Assembly: GCA_964579795.1 (NCBI GenBank)
Contig: CAZOHM010000031.1
Span: forward strand, 1-30,938
DNA length: 30,938 nucleotides
From: JAEYFP01 sp964579795
GTDB taxonomy: Bacteria; Bacillota; Clostridia; Lachnospirales; Lachnospiraceae
Reading direction: 5' to 3'
Shown: one piece after another, positions 1 through 8,071 of the stretch
Position numbering within the stretch: position 1 is the first letter of the stretch
How the letters are laid out: every line of letters begins with the position of its first letter
Notes under the pieces: model-generated
The model's database searches: none
Told to the model about the DNA's origin: nothing
The model's input: only the letters and a program-made list of their open reading frames with translations
Made by a program: the position numbers and the translations under genes

Positions 1-45
1 AACCCCTTATAGGGGTTGAGCAAACCACCCGTTCAACGGGTGGTT
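1..45. repeat. Two adjacent strong hairpins, probable end of an IS200/IS605-type element
   Basis: Two perfect inverted repeats sit back to back. The first has 7-bp arms at 1-7 and 11-17 around a TAT loop. The second has 11-bp arms at 23-33 and 35-45 around a single C. Subterminal hairpins of this kind are typical of IS200/IS605-family ends, which lack ordinary terminal inverted repeats. The A/T-rich, non-coding sequence from 46 to about 200 may belong to the same end. No transposase is visible; it would lie to the left of the window. The hairpins could instead terminate a gene outside the window, but neither strand shows a good T-run. Confidence 0.5.
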
Positions 46-270
46 ATGATTTTCTGTGACATTCGTGTCGTATGTCGTGTTATATAAAGTCAAAAGGCAA
101 GATCGGCGTGAAGCCACAGTGTGAAGTCCCGGTGTAATAAATCGATAAAAGATAAAAGCCAGAATGACATTTTTGTATCTTGTCCACTGAAAATGCAACT
201 TATCCATTAAAGGATTTCCAATGATTGATTGATGTAGTAAGATGACGTCAGAAAACAGGAGGAAAAGAAA

Positions 271-1560
271 ATGGGTAGCGTATTAATTATTATCATGATT
301 TTAGTGGAAGTGACTTTTTTAGTATGGGGATTCAGAGGAAAGAGCAGACATCAGAAAGAAAAGGAAATTACACGTGCCGGAGTCTTTACATTAGTGACAG
401 TTTTGTTGATAGTTGGTGTTCTGAAAGGTATGGTCAGATATGGCTTGTTTCTTGTGATTTTACTTATTCAGTTAGTAGTGGCAGGCATTCAGATTTACAG
501 ACATAAAGAGAAATCCTTTACACCGGCAAAGAGTATTGGAATTTTTCTGGGAAATAGTATATTATATATATGTTGTTTGTTTCCAGCAGTGATGTTTCCG
601 CAATATACAGAGCCAAAGGTGACAGGCAATCATGTAGTTGAAACAAAGGAATTTACATGGGTAGATGAGAGCCGAGTAGAAACCTTCACAGATACAGGAG
701 AACACAGAGCAGTGACAGTAAAAATCTGGTATCCTGCTGATGAGGGAAAGTATCCGCTTGTTTTGTTTTCACACGGAGCATTTGGTGTGATTGACAGCAA
801 TACCTCTACATTCACAGAGCTTGCTTCAAACGGATATGTTGTAGCAAGTATCGGTCATCCGTATCATTCTATGTTCGTGAAGGATACAAGTGGGAAGATT
901 ACGACTGCTGATCCGAAATTTATTCAGTCTGTTTATGCCGATAATGGAACATCCGATCCGGAAGGTGAGGAGCGTGTCTATCACCGCAGCCAGGAATGGA
1001 TGGAGCTTCGTACGGCAGATGCAAATTTTGTACTAGATCAGATACTCAGTGGAGCAGCGAATGCAGCAGAGCAGCCTTTTTCCGATATTGATACAGATAA
1101 AATCGGTATGTTTGGGCATTCCATGGGTGGAGCAACAGCAGTCAACATGGGAAGACAACGAGATGATATTGATGCTGTTATTGATTTAGAGGGCACAATG
1201 TTCGGCGAGTACACAGGATTTGAAAATGGAACAGAAACTTTCTGCGAGGAGCCATACACCGTTCCGATTTTGGATGTTAATTCCCGGATGATAGATGATC
1301 AGATTCAAAAGTACGGTGCAGCTTATGTGAATGTCTATATGGGAGAGCACGCAGACGATTACCACTATGCAGTAGTTGAGGATGCAGGGCATCTGAACTT
1401 TACAGATTTGCCGCTCGTTTCTCCAATACTTGCACATATGATTGGGGCAGGAGATGTTGATGCCAGAACATGTATTGAACATGTAAACGAATTGGTACTG
1501 AATTTCTTCAACTACTATTTGAAAGGACAGACCGATGCAGTAATCGGGAGCACATATTAA
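271..1560 (+). CDS. Membrane-anchored alpha/beta hydrolase (PAF-acetylhydrolase / dienelactone hydrolase-like)
   Basis: A 429-residue protein with two parts. Residues 1-110 hold about four hydrophobic segments (near 3-20, 36-55, 57-75 and 88-110). The rest is an alpha/beta hydrolase domain. The nucleophile elbow GHSMGG places the catalytic serine at S284. H374 in DAGHLNF is the likely catalytic histidine, and D305 in DLEG fits the acid position of PAF-acetylhydrolase-like enzymes. FSHGAFG (166-172) is the usual oxyanion-hole strand. It probably hydrolyses an ester or lipid at the membrane; the substrate cannot be read from sequence. An AGGAGG ribosome site lies just before the ATG. It is first in a same-strand series leading to the LytTR gene 42 bp later. 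Confidence 0.82.
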   Translation: MGSVLIIIMILVEVTFLVWGFRGKSRHQKEKEITRAGVFTLVTVLLIVGVLKGMVRYGLFLVILLIQLVVAGIQIYRHKEKSFTPAKSIGIFLGNSILYICCLFPAVMFPQYTEPKVTGNHVVETKEFTWVDESRVETFTDTGEHRAVTVKIWYPADEGKYPLVLFSHGAFGVIDSNTSTFTELASNGYVVASIGHPYHSMFVKDTSGKITTADPKFIQSVYADNGTSDPEGEERVYHRSQEWMELRTADANFVLDQILSGAANAAEQPFSDIDTDKIGMFGHSMGGATAVNMGRQRDDIDAVIDLEGTMFGEYTGFENGTETFCEEPYTVPILDVNSRMIDDQIQKYGAAYVNVYMGEHADDYHYAVVEDAGHLNFTDLPLVSPILAHMIGAGDVDARTCIEHVNELVLNFFNYYLKGQTDAVIGSTY

Positions 1561-1602
1561 TCCTTTCAAGTAGATGAAAATATTGGAAGATAAGGATTAT
1601 AT

Positions 1603-2049
1603 ATGCAGGCAAGAATCAGTAAAATAGCACGCAAAGAAGACGAAGCAGTTATCATCCGATGCGTGGAGATTACTCCGCAGGTGCGGGATATTTATTCCTA
1701 CGCCATGAGCAGGGGAACAGAACTGTCAGGGATAGCAGAGGGACGCATCAGCAGCTTCTGCCTGGATGAAGTATGCTATTTTGAGGCACTTGATGAAAAG
1801 GTATTTGCCTATACAAATAAACAGATCTATGAGATCAAAATGAGGCTTTATGAGGTGGAACAGGCTTATGAAGCCTCTCATTTTGTCCGCTGTTCAAAAT
1901 CGGTAGTATTAAATCTGATGAGGTTGGACGGAATCAGTCCGGCTATGAATGGGCGCTTTCTGGCACATATGAAGAATGGAGAAAAAGTAATGATTTCCAG
2001 ACAGTATGTACCGGCATTAAAGCGAGCAGTAATGGGAACAGGTGATTAA
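1603..2049 (+). CDS. LytTR-family DNA-binding transcriptional regulator
   Basis: A 148-residue protein without a receiver domain. The C-terminal half (about 50-145) is a LytTR DNA-binding domain: the FVRCSKS segment (94-100) matches the conserved F-R-x-x-K-S core, and ISRQYVPALK (131-140) matches the characteristic final strand and helix. The N-terminal part is short and unassigned. The next gene, starting within 2 bp of this stop, encodes a DUF3021 four-helix membrane protein. Such pairs are known as LytTR regulatory systems, in which the membrane protein restrains the regulator and the pair usually autoregulates. That partnership is inferred here from family knowledge and gene order. The regulon is unknown; the adjacent hydrolase and downstream genes are candidates. 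Confidence 0.85.
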   Translation: MQARISKIARKEDEAVIIRCVEITPQVRDIYSYAMSRGTELSGIAEGRISSFCLDEVCYFEALDEKVFAYTNKQIYEIKMRLYEVEQAYEASHFVRCSKSVVLNLMRLDGISPAMNGRFLAHMKNGEKVMISRQYVPALKRAVMGTGD

Positions 2050-2050
2050 T

Positions 2051-2521
2051 ATGGAAGAAAAGAAAACAAAAAAAGAAATATTGACAGAAGCAATGATGAG
2101 TTTTTTTATTAGTACAGCATGCATCTGCATTCTGGAAGGTGTTATAGGCTTGTTCTTTTTTGAGGATGCGCCATTGCACTATGGTGCTTTTTTCTCACCG
2201 CCATTGTTTGGATTGTTTTCAGCCATCGTCGGTCTTGTGCTGAAAATCTATACAAATTATAAGCTGAGTATGACACAACTGATAATTCGTAAGCTTCTTC
2301 ATTTATTTTTAATAGAAACAGCTGTACTTGGATTGAACGTATTATTTGGAAAAGGGTTTACGCTGCAGCTTGCAGTTGTGATTTTTATATCTGTTGCATT
2401 TATCTATGTAATTGTGAATGCAGTAATGTATATGAATGACAGAAGAAATGCAGATCAGTTTAATCGAGAGTTAAGAGATTTCCAGGAGAATATATGGAAG
2501 CGACAAAATCATAATCAATAG
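2051..2521 (+). CDS. DUF3021 family membrane protein, partner of the LytTR regulator
   Basis: A 156-residue protein with a Lys-rich cytoplasmic N-terminus (MEEKKTKKE) and four hydrophobic segments, the layout expected of DUF3021. The ATG at 2051 was chosen because AGGTG (2040-2044) lies 6 nt upstream; an in-frame GTG at 2042 would fall inside that ribosome site. The start is one base after the LytTR stop, so the two genes are almost certainly translationally coupled. The charged C-terminal tail (about 130-156) should face the cytoplasm. The role, holding or modulating the LytTR protein at the membrane, is inferred from the known pairing of the families. Confidence 0.78.
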   Translation: MEEKKTKKEILTEAMMSFFISTACICILEGVIGLFFFEDAPLHYGAFFSPPLFGLFSAIVGLVLKIYTNYKLSMTQLIIRKLLHLFLIETAVLGLNVLFGKGFTLQLAVVIFISVAFIYVIVNAVMYMNDRRNADQFNRELRDFQENIWKRQNHNQ

Positions 2522-2574
2522 TGAGTCACGAGTATAACAAATAAAACAGCAACAATTTGAGGAGAGGTGACAGA

Positions 2575-4089
2575 ATGAAACTGCATGAACTGGACATCTA
2601 TGATGAAATAATTATTCAATGTCATGACAATCCGGATGCGGATACAATTGCATCAGGCTGGGGTCTTTATAACTATTTTGTGCAAATTGGAAAGAAAGTC
2701 AGTCTGATTTATTCCGGACAACTGAAAATACAAAAGTCAAATCTTGTGCTGATGGTTGAAAAGCTGGATATTCCGATAAAATATGTTTATCCGGAGGCAA
2801 AGCTGGAGTTTTCTACAGAAGGAGGGATTTTGCTTACAGTAGACTGTCAATATGGTGCAGGAAATGTAACGAGGTTCGAAGCACCTGCAGCAGCAATCAT
2901 CGATCATCATCAGATTGAAATAGAGAATGTGCCGCTCAGTGAAGTCAGATCGAATTATGGCAGCTGCTCTACAGTTGTATGGAGCATGCTGAAGGAAGCA
3001 GGCTTTTCTCTCAAGGATAAGAAAAAGCTTGGAACGGCGCTGTATTATGGGCTTTTTACAGATACCAATCAGTTTAGTGAACTGTATAACCCAATGGATA
3101 TGGATATGCGTGATGACGTGGAGTGTTTTCATAATCTGATCAGTCTTTTCAAAAACTCAAATCTGTCCATGCATGAGCTGGAAATTGCGGGGGTAGCACT
3201 TATCAGATATATTATGAATGAGGAGCATCACTATGCGATTATCAAGGCAAAACCGTGTGACCCAAATGTACTGGGACTTATCAGCGATTTGCTGCTTCAG
3301 GTAGATACTGTCATGGTTTGTGTTGTTTATAATGAGCTGGAGGAAGGCTTTAAGCTTTCTGTTCGAAGCTGCAGCAAGGAAGTACGTGCGAGTGAACTGG
3401 CATCCTTTTTGACAGAAGGAATTGGCTCAGGAGGAGGGCACAATGAGAAGGCCGGTGGATTTATTAGAAAGAGAGCATACCTTGAGCAATATCCGACGTT
3501 GCATTCGGAAGCATTTTTCAGTGATCGTCTGAATGAATATTTTGATAATACAGAAGTAATCTATGCAAAAGAATATCAGGCAGATATTTCTGATATGAAG
3601 AGCTATCGAAAAAAGAAGCTGCCTCTTGGATATGTCAAAATCAGTGAGGTCATTCCAAAGGGAATTCCAATCACAATTCGAACACTGGAGGGTGATATTG
3701 ATATTCAGGTCAGTGATGATTTTTATATTATGATTGGAATCATGGGCGAGGTCTATCCAATTGAACGGGATAAGTTCTATAAGAGCTATAGTGAGCTTAG
3801 TCAGCCCTATGAATTGAACGCAGAATATCTTCCGACAGTCAGAAACCGGATTACAGGTCAGGTCGAGTGTATACCGGATTATGCACATACCTGTATCACA
3901 ACAGGAGAAACTCATATTCATGCAAGAGAACTGAAAAAAAGAACAAAGGTATTTACCGCATGGGATGATGAAAAGTATATGATGGGTAAACCAGGTGATT
4001 TCCTTGCAGTTAGATGTGATGACAGCCATGATGTTTATATTGTTGAACGTGATATTTTTGATAAATCCTATGAGTCATTTTCTGAATAG
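2575..4089 (+). CDS. DHH-family phosphoesterase with an extra C-terminal repeat module
   Basis: A 504-residue protein. Residues 1-325 look like the NrnA/GdpP-type DHH-DHHA1 phosphoesterases, which cleave nano-RNA or cyclic-dinucleotide products using Mn2+. The metal-site motifs look intact: HDNPDAD (17-23), D90 in LLTVDCQ, DHH at 110-112, D163 in GLFTDTN, and GGGH at 286-289 in the DHHA1 part. About 180 further residues are not found in NrnA. They include two related segments, near 381-405 (GEVYPIERDKFYKSY) and 475-500 (DVYIVERDIFDKSYE), which look like a duplicated small domain. The ATG at 2575 follows a GAGGAGAGGTGA ribosome site; an upstream in-frame TTG lies before that site. The TIR gene begins about 20 bp after the stop, so co-transcription is likely. 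The substrate is unknown. Confidence 0.8.
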   Translation: MKLHELDIYDEIIIQCHDNPDADTIASGWGLYNYFVQIGKKVSLIYSGQLKIQKSNLVLMVEKLDIPIKYVYPEAKLEFSTEGGILLTVDCQYGAGNVTRFEAPAAAIIDHHQIEIENVPLSEVRSNYGSCSTVVWSMLKEAGFSLKDKKKLGTALYYGLFTDTNQFSELYNPMDMDMRDDVECFHNLISLFKNSNLSMHELEIAGVALIRYIMNEEHHYAIIKAKPCDPNVLGLISDLLLQVDTVMVCVVYNELEEGFKLSVRSCSKEVRASELASFLTEGIGSGGGHNEKAGGFIRKRAYLEQYPTLHSEAFFSDRLNEYFDNTEVIYAKEYQADISDMKSYRKKKLPLGYVKISEVIPKGIPITIRTLEGDIDIQVSDDFYIMIGIMGEVYPIERDKFYKSYSELSQPYELNAEYLPTVRNRITGQVECIPDYAHTCITTGETHIHARELKKRTKVFTAWDDEKYMMGKPGDFLAVRCDDSHDVYIVERDIFDKSYESFSE

Positions 4090-4109
4090 AAATTATGGGA
4101 GGATATACA

Positions 4110-7004
4110 GTGGCGTACAAATATGATGCGTTTATCAGCTATAGACATACAGAGGAAGACAAGTTTGTAGCAGAAACATTGCATAAGGAGTTAGAAGCAT
4201 TCCGGCTGTCCAAGAGAACGATTAAGAAAATTGCAGGGAAAGAATTAAAAAGAACGAGAATCACACGCGTGTTTCGTGACAGGGACGAGCTGCCTATTAC
4301 AAGTGATTTGTCGGATCCGATTACACGTGCACTGGAGGAATCGGAATTTCTCATAGTCATTTGTTCACCAAGACTGAAGGAGTCTCTTTGGTGTGAGCGA
4401 GAAATAGAAACATTTATAAGACTTCATGGTCGTGAGAAAATTTTTGCAGTGCTTACAAGTGGAGAGCCAAAGGATTCATTTCCGGAGCAAATTTGTGTGG
4501 AACAAAGGCATAGCGTTGACGAAAATGGTAATACGATAACAACGGATGCGGAAATAGAACCTCTTGCAGCTGATGTAAGGGGAAAAAACAGACGGGAAAT
4601 CAAAAAGAAAATACGAGAAGAGGTTGTTCGATTGGCAGCCCCTATGCTTGGCTGCGGATATGATGATTTGAAACAACGGCATAGAGAGCAAAAGCTGAAG
4701 CGTATTATTTTAGGAGTTTCATTAGGCTGTGCGATCAGCCTGCTGTTTGGAGCAGTCAGTCTGACAATGGCACTGCGCATTCGGGAACAGTCTGTGAAAA
4801 TCAGTGAACAGTCTGATGAACTGGAGGAGCAGTATATCAGTGCCATGAAAACCAATGCAGAGCTAGAGGCACAGAATGCACGCCGTATACTCGCCATGGG
4901 AGACAGAAGAGCGGCAATAAAGACTGTTCGAAAGATGCTGCCCGAGAAGAAGGATGACCTTTCACTTCCTTATGTGCCGGACTGCCAGGAAACATTGACA
5001 GAGGCATTGTATGTATATGAAAACGGAAACAAATGCCTGCCGCTATATACAATGGATTTGGAGTCGGCAGTTTCATTTATTAAGCTTTCTCCTGACAAGA
5101 CGAGAGCACTTGTTGTTGAACAATATGGAACAATCACTGTATGGGATATTAAAAAGCATGAGAAAATCTGTGAACTACAGGGAGTTGATACATCCTTCGG
5201 AATTGATGAGCAGCAGGCTGCATTTGTCGATGATAATTCGTTTCTTTATCCTACAGATGAAGGCTTTGCAGTTTATGATATAAAACAGGGGAAAAAAATA
5301 TACGAAAATTCGGAATTTACATTGTTCAGTGTAGTGACAGATGGAACCGGAGGTTATGCAGCACTTACGGGTTATGATTCGTTATCTGTATACGATTGCA
5401 GCTCCTGGTCAGAAATCTACAGTTATTCCGGAACATCAGATTTACAGCTTAGTGCAAAAGCGGCACTCAGTAAAGATAAAAAACTTTTGGCTGTAGCTGC
5501 AGATAACAGGCAGACTGAGAATAATGAAATTATTTTGTTGGATTTTGACACCGGTGAGCAGGTAAGTACAATTCCGATTGGAAGCAATAACGGACTTGTC
5601 AAACAGCTTCTGTTTGACAACGACAAACTGTATGTGGCAGAAAATTTTGCTGAGGAGTCGGAAGAAAAAGTACTTCCGGATTATTCTGGTATGCTGTATG
5701 CACTTAGTACAGATGGAGCAAAGGAACCATTGTGGACATACTGCAATAAAGGAGGCGCAATACAGAGTCTGTTTATGGCAGGAAAGACATTCAGGGAATA
5801 TGTGGGATATTCCACCTATGATGTGTTTGGTGTAGTCGAAAGTCTGACCGGAGCTTTAGCCGGAAGCAATGCCTATGGAAAAGAAATTGTATATTGCGAG
5901 CCATTTGAGAGTAATGGAGAACTTTTAAGTATTATTACACGAAGCGGAATGATGAACTATTATCAGCTTGCAACAATGGAGGATTATGGTGAAACAGCAA
6001 GCTTTGATGCAACATCAAATAATCTGTCTGGTGCATTATGCGGGAATGGATATGTTATGACTTATGGTTATGAGGATATCAAGCCTGTTGTTTATGCGCG
6101 TGTGCAGGGACCTAAGGTTGAAGAGATTTTTGAGGCCAAAGGATACTGCTCTGCATTTACTATGAGCGCAGATCAAAAAACTGCTGCTTTTCTTGAGGAA
6201 AACAGCAAAGTTATATTTTATGATTTGACAGAAAATAAGGCAGTCAGCAGCTGCAATTTAGAAGAGCCAGTCTCCGCAATTGCATTTCTGAATGATGGAA
6301 AATCAGCACTTGTTTTCTGCAATGAAATGGGGAAAATGATTGACATAAGTTCTGGAAAAGTACAGGAAACAATTACAAAAGAAATGGGAAGTTTTGATTC
6401 ATTTGCCGCAGGCACCTCCTATGCTGTATTTGCAACATATGATTCTCTTGATGTATATGATACCGAGAAGTTTGAAGCAAAGCCACTGGCTCAGGCAGCA
6501 GGGCTTGAACTGGATGGAATGACTCCGTACTGTGTATCACCCGATGCGAAAGAATATGTAATAGCCTCAAAGAAAAACAAACAGCTTCAAGTATGTAAAT
6601 TTGGTTCACAAAGCCCGGAGAAAACGGTAGAAATTAATGTGGCACAGGTTGACTCCTTATTTTTTGATAAGCCGGGACAGCATTTATATGTCGTATACAG
6701 GGATTACAAGGTAGAAGTCTACACGGCAGATACGCTGACACTGGAGCATACCTATGATACATTTTCAACAGGTGTGGAAGCTGTTGAATATGATGAAAAA
6801 TCTGGAAATACCATACTTTATGGATTGACGGACGGGTATGTTCTTGATTCACAGGGAGACTACATTGCCAGAATACCGGCTTTTCGTTTGCTTTTGCCAG
6901 AAAAAAACGAAATAGTCAGCTGCGATTACAATGATTTATATAAAATTCCATTTTATGGATATGATGAATTACTCAAGGAAGCAGACCGACAGCTTGGAAA
7001 TTAA
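4110..7004 (+). CDS. TIR domain - transmembrane - WD40-like beta-propeller protein
   Basis: A 964-residue protein. The TIR domain starts at once (YDAFISYRH at 5-13) and runs to about 185. It keeps SLWCEREIE, with E98 at the position of the catalytic glutamate of NAD-cleaving TIR enzymes. A very basic stretch (189-198) precedes one hydrophobic helix (about 199-222). A predicted coiled coil follows (223-260), then about 670 residues of beta-rich repeats, including a WD-type VWDI (344-347). The basic flank suggests the TIR domain is cytoplasmic and the propeller outside. GTG 4110 was chosen because GGGAGGA (4097-4103) sits 6 nt upstream; the in-frame ATG at 4095 overlaps that site. It probably senses something through the propeller and signals or depletes NAD through the TIR; this is inference. 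Confidence 0.8.
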   Translation: MAYKYDAFISYRHTEEDKFVAETLHKELEAFRLSKRTIKKIAGKELKRTRITRVFRDRDELPITSDLSDPITRALEESEFLIVICSPRLKESLWCEREIETFIRLHGREKIFAVLTSGEPKDSFPEQICVEQRHSVDENGNTITTDAEIEPLAADVRGKNRREIKKKIREEVVRLAAPMLGCGYDDLKQRHREQKLKRIILGVSLGCAISLLFGAVSLTMALRIREQSVKISEQSDELEEQYISAMKTNAELEAQNARRILAMGDRRAAIKTVRKMLPEKKDDLSLPYVPDCQETLTEALYVYENGNKCLPLYTMDLESAVSFIKLSPDKTRALVVEQYGTITVWDIKKHEKICELQGVDTSFGIDEQQAAFVDDNSFLYPTDEGFAVYDIKQGKKIYENSEFTLFSVVTDGTGGYAALTGYDSLSVYDCSSWSEIYSYSGTSDLQLSAKAALSKDKKLLAVAADNRQTENNEIILLDFDTGEQVSTIPIGSNNGLVKQLLFDNDKLYVAENFAEESEEKVLPDYSGMLYALSTDGAKEPLWTYCNKGGAIQSLFMAGKTFREYVGYSTYDVFGVVESLTGALAGSNAYGKEIVYCEPFESNGELLSIITRSGMMNYYQLATMEDYGETASFDATSNNLSGALCGNGYVMTYGYEDIKPVVYARVQGPKVEEIFEAKGYCSAFTMSADQKTAAFLEENSKVIFYDLTENKAVSSCNLEEPVSAIAFLNDGKSALVFCNEMGKMIDISSGKVQETITKEMGSFDSFAAGTSYAVFATYDSLDVYDTEKFEAKPLAQAAGLELDGMTPYCVSPDAKEYVIASKKNKQLQVCKFGSQSPEKTVEINVAQVDSLFFDKPGQHLYVVYRDYKVEVYTADTLTLEHTYDTFSTGVEAVEYDEKSGNTILYGLTDGYVLDSQGDYIARIPAFRLLLPEKNEIVSCDYNDLYKIPFYGYDELLKEADRQLGN

Positions 7005-7041
7005 TTGTATGAATAAAAAAAATGATATTGCAGACAATAAG

Positions 7042-7081
7042 ATTGAAACAGGAACTGTATGAATTCTGTTTCAATTTTTTT
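7042..7081 (+). terminator. Rho-independent terminator after the TIR gene
   Basis: A 10-bp perfect stem (7042-7051 with 7066-7075) and a 14-nt loop are followed by a T-run to 7081. The next ribosome site (AGGAG, 7085-7089) follows almost at once. No separate promoter fits between the hairpin and the lipoprotein gene, so that gene may depend on read-through. Confidence 0.75.
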
Positions 7082-7101
7082 AAAAGGAGCGATGTCATAT
7101 T

Positions 7102-8004
7102 ATGAAGAAGAGATTGATTGTGACAGTATGTTTACTGTCCATGTCAGTGTTCTGGCTGACAGGCTGTGGGGGAAATAATTCGACTGCACAGAACAACACA
7201 ACTACAGAAGACACAGCTGGGCAGGGACAAGATGAAGCCGGTCTTGGAACAGAGGATTCGGCAACAGATGAAACCGGTACAGGAGAGGATGGAGAAAGCG
7301 ATTTTCTTGGAAACTATCAGACGATGCTGCAGGGTGCCGGCAGTCAGGAGGATATCTACAGCTATATAGATACAAATATTTCAGGCGCGACTTCAGATGA
7401 GGCAGATCAGGTAGTGACGGGGCTGATAGGACATGTTGGATCGGCTTCTTCCATTGATTATACACGACTGCAAAATCACAAAAGCTATATGTCGGATGAG
7501 ATGGGACGTTTTATTGATTTGATGCAACAGGAACAGGAAACGCCGGCTGTTACAATGGCTGGAGGCAATCAGCTTTCTGTGACAGAGCTTTTGAACAGGG
7601 CAGCTGAATTTGAAAATCTGATGAATGATTATCCTGACGGAGCGACCAATCAATATGCCTATGAGCGCTATGAGCAAATCATGAAAGCAGCTATTACAGG
7701 TGGTTATGATGCACAGAATAACGTGGTAAACAGCTATCTTGATGATAAACAAACGTTAGGAGAAAACTACCTGACAGAATACAATGATTTTATTGGTGGT
7801 GAGCAGTCAGGGACGAGAACGGCAGAAATCGTATCTGATTATGTCGGAATGTTTGGTGATGACAGAAAAATGACGGATGACATTTCTGCTTACTATAACA
7901 ATTTTATGACAAATCTGAAAGATGCATTTACCGGAACAAATACAGAAACTGGAGCAGGCACAGAAACCGGAGCAGATGCAGGAACCGAAACGGGAACGAA
8001 CTAA
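7102..8004 (+). CDS. Secreted lipoprotein of unknown function
   Basis: A 300-residue protein with a lipoprotein signal peptide: KKR at the N-terminus, a hydrophobic core, and the lipobox LTGC with the lipidated cysteine at C22. Residues 23-66 are a Gly/Thr/Asp/Glu-rich linker. A mostly helical, acidic domain spans about 67-275. The last 25 residues are a Thr/Glu/Gly low-complexity tail with repeated TETG units. No known family was recognised. The ATG at 7102 lies 12 nt after AGGAG, slightly long; the closer ATG at 7092 is in another frame and does not give this protein. It sits 97 bp after the TIR gene, across a terminator hairpin, so a functional link to the TIR/DHH pair is possible but unproven. 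Confidence 0.7.
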   Translation: MKKRLIVTVCLLSMSVFWLTGCGGNNSTAQNNTTTEDTAGQGQDEAGLGTEDSATDETGTGEDGESDFLGNYQTMLQGAGSQEDIYSYIDTNISGATSDEADQVVTGLIGHVGSASSIDYTRLQNHKSYMSDEMGRFIDLMQQEQETPAVTMAGGNQLSVTELLNRAAEFENLMNDYPDGATNQYAYERYEQIMKAAITGGYDAQNNVVNSYLDDKQTLGENYLTEYNDFIGGEQSGTRTAEIVSDYVGMFGDDRKMTDDISAYYNNFMTNLKDAFTGTNTETGAGTETGADAGTETGTN

Positions 8005-8017
8005 GCAACTCAGAAAA

Positions 8018-8055
8018 ACAGCGCATATCCAAAATAAACTTTGGATATGCGCTGT
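8018..8055. terminator. Bidirectional terminator between the lipoprotein and ktrA
   Basis: A 16-bp perfect stem (8018-8033 with 8040-8055) has a 6-nt loop. An A-run at 8013-8018 gives a T-run on the minus strand for ktrA. The plus-strand tail is only moderately T-rich. It separates two convergent genes. Confidence 0.8.
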
Positions 8056-8071
8056 TAACATTTCATTATTT

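Noticed and set aside
7..207. 66-codon ORF on the minus strand over the terminal hairpins
   Set aside because: It runs through both hairpins, has no family resemblance and no good ribosome site; it looks like a chance frame within a mobile-element end.
1186..1569. 127-codon ORF antisense to the hydrolase gene
   Set aside because: It is a shadow of the hydrolase reading frame with no recognisable domain.
3427..4029. 200-codon ORF antisense to the DHH gene
   Set aside because: The composition is rich in Cys, Ile and His as expected from an out-of-frame reading, and it lies fully inside a well-supported gene.
4095..4109. ATG at 4095 as the start of the TIR protein
   Set aside because: That codon overlaps the ribosome binding site that serves the GTG at 4110, and the TIR domain begins right after the GTG.
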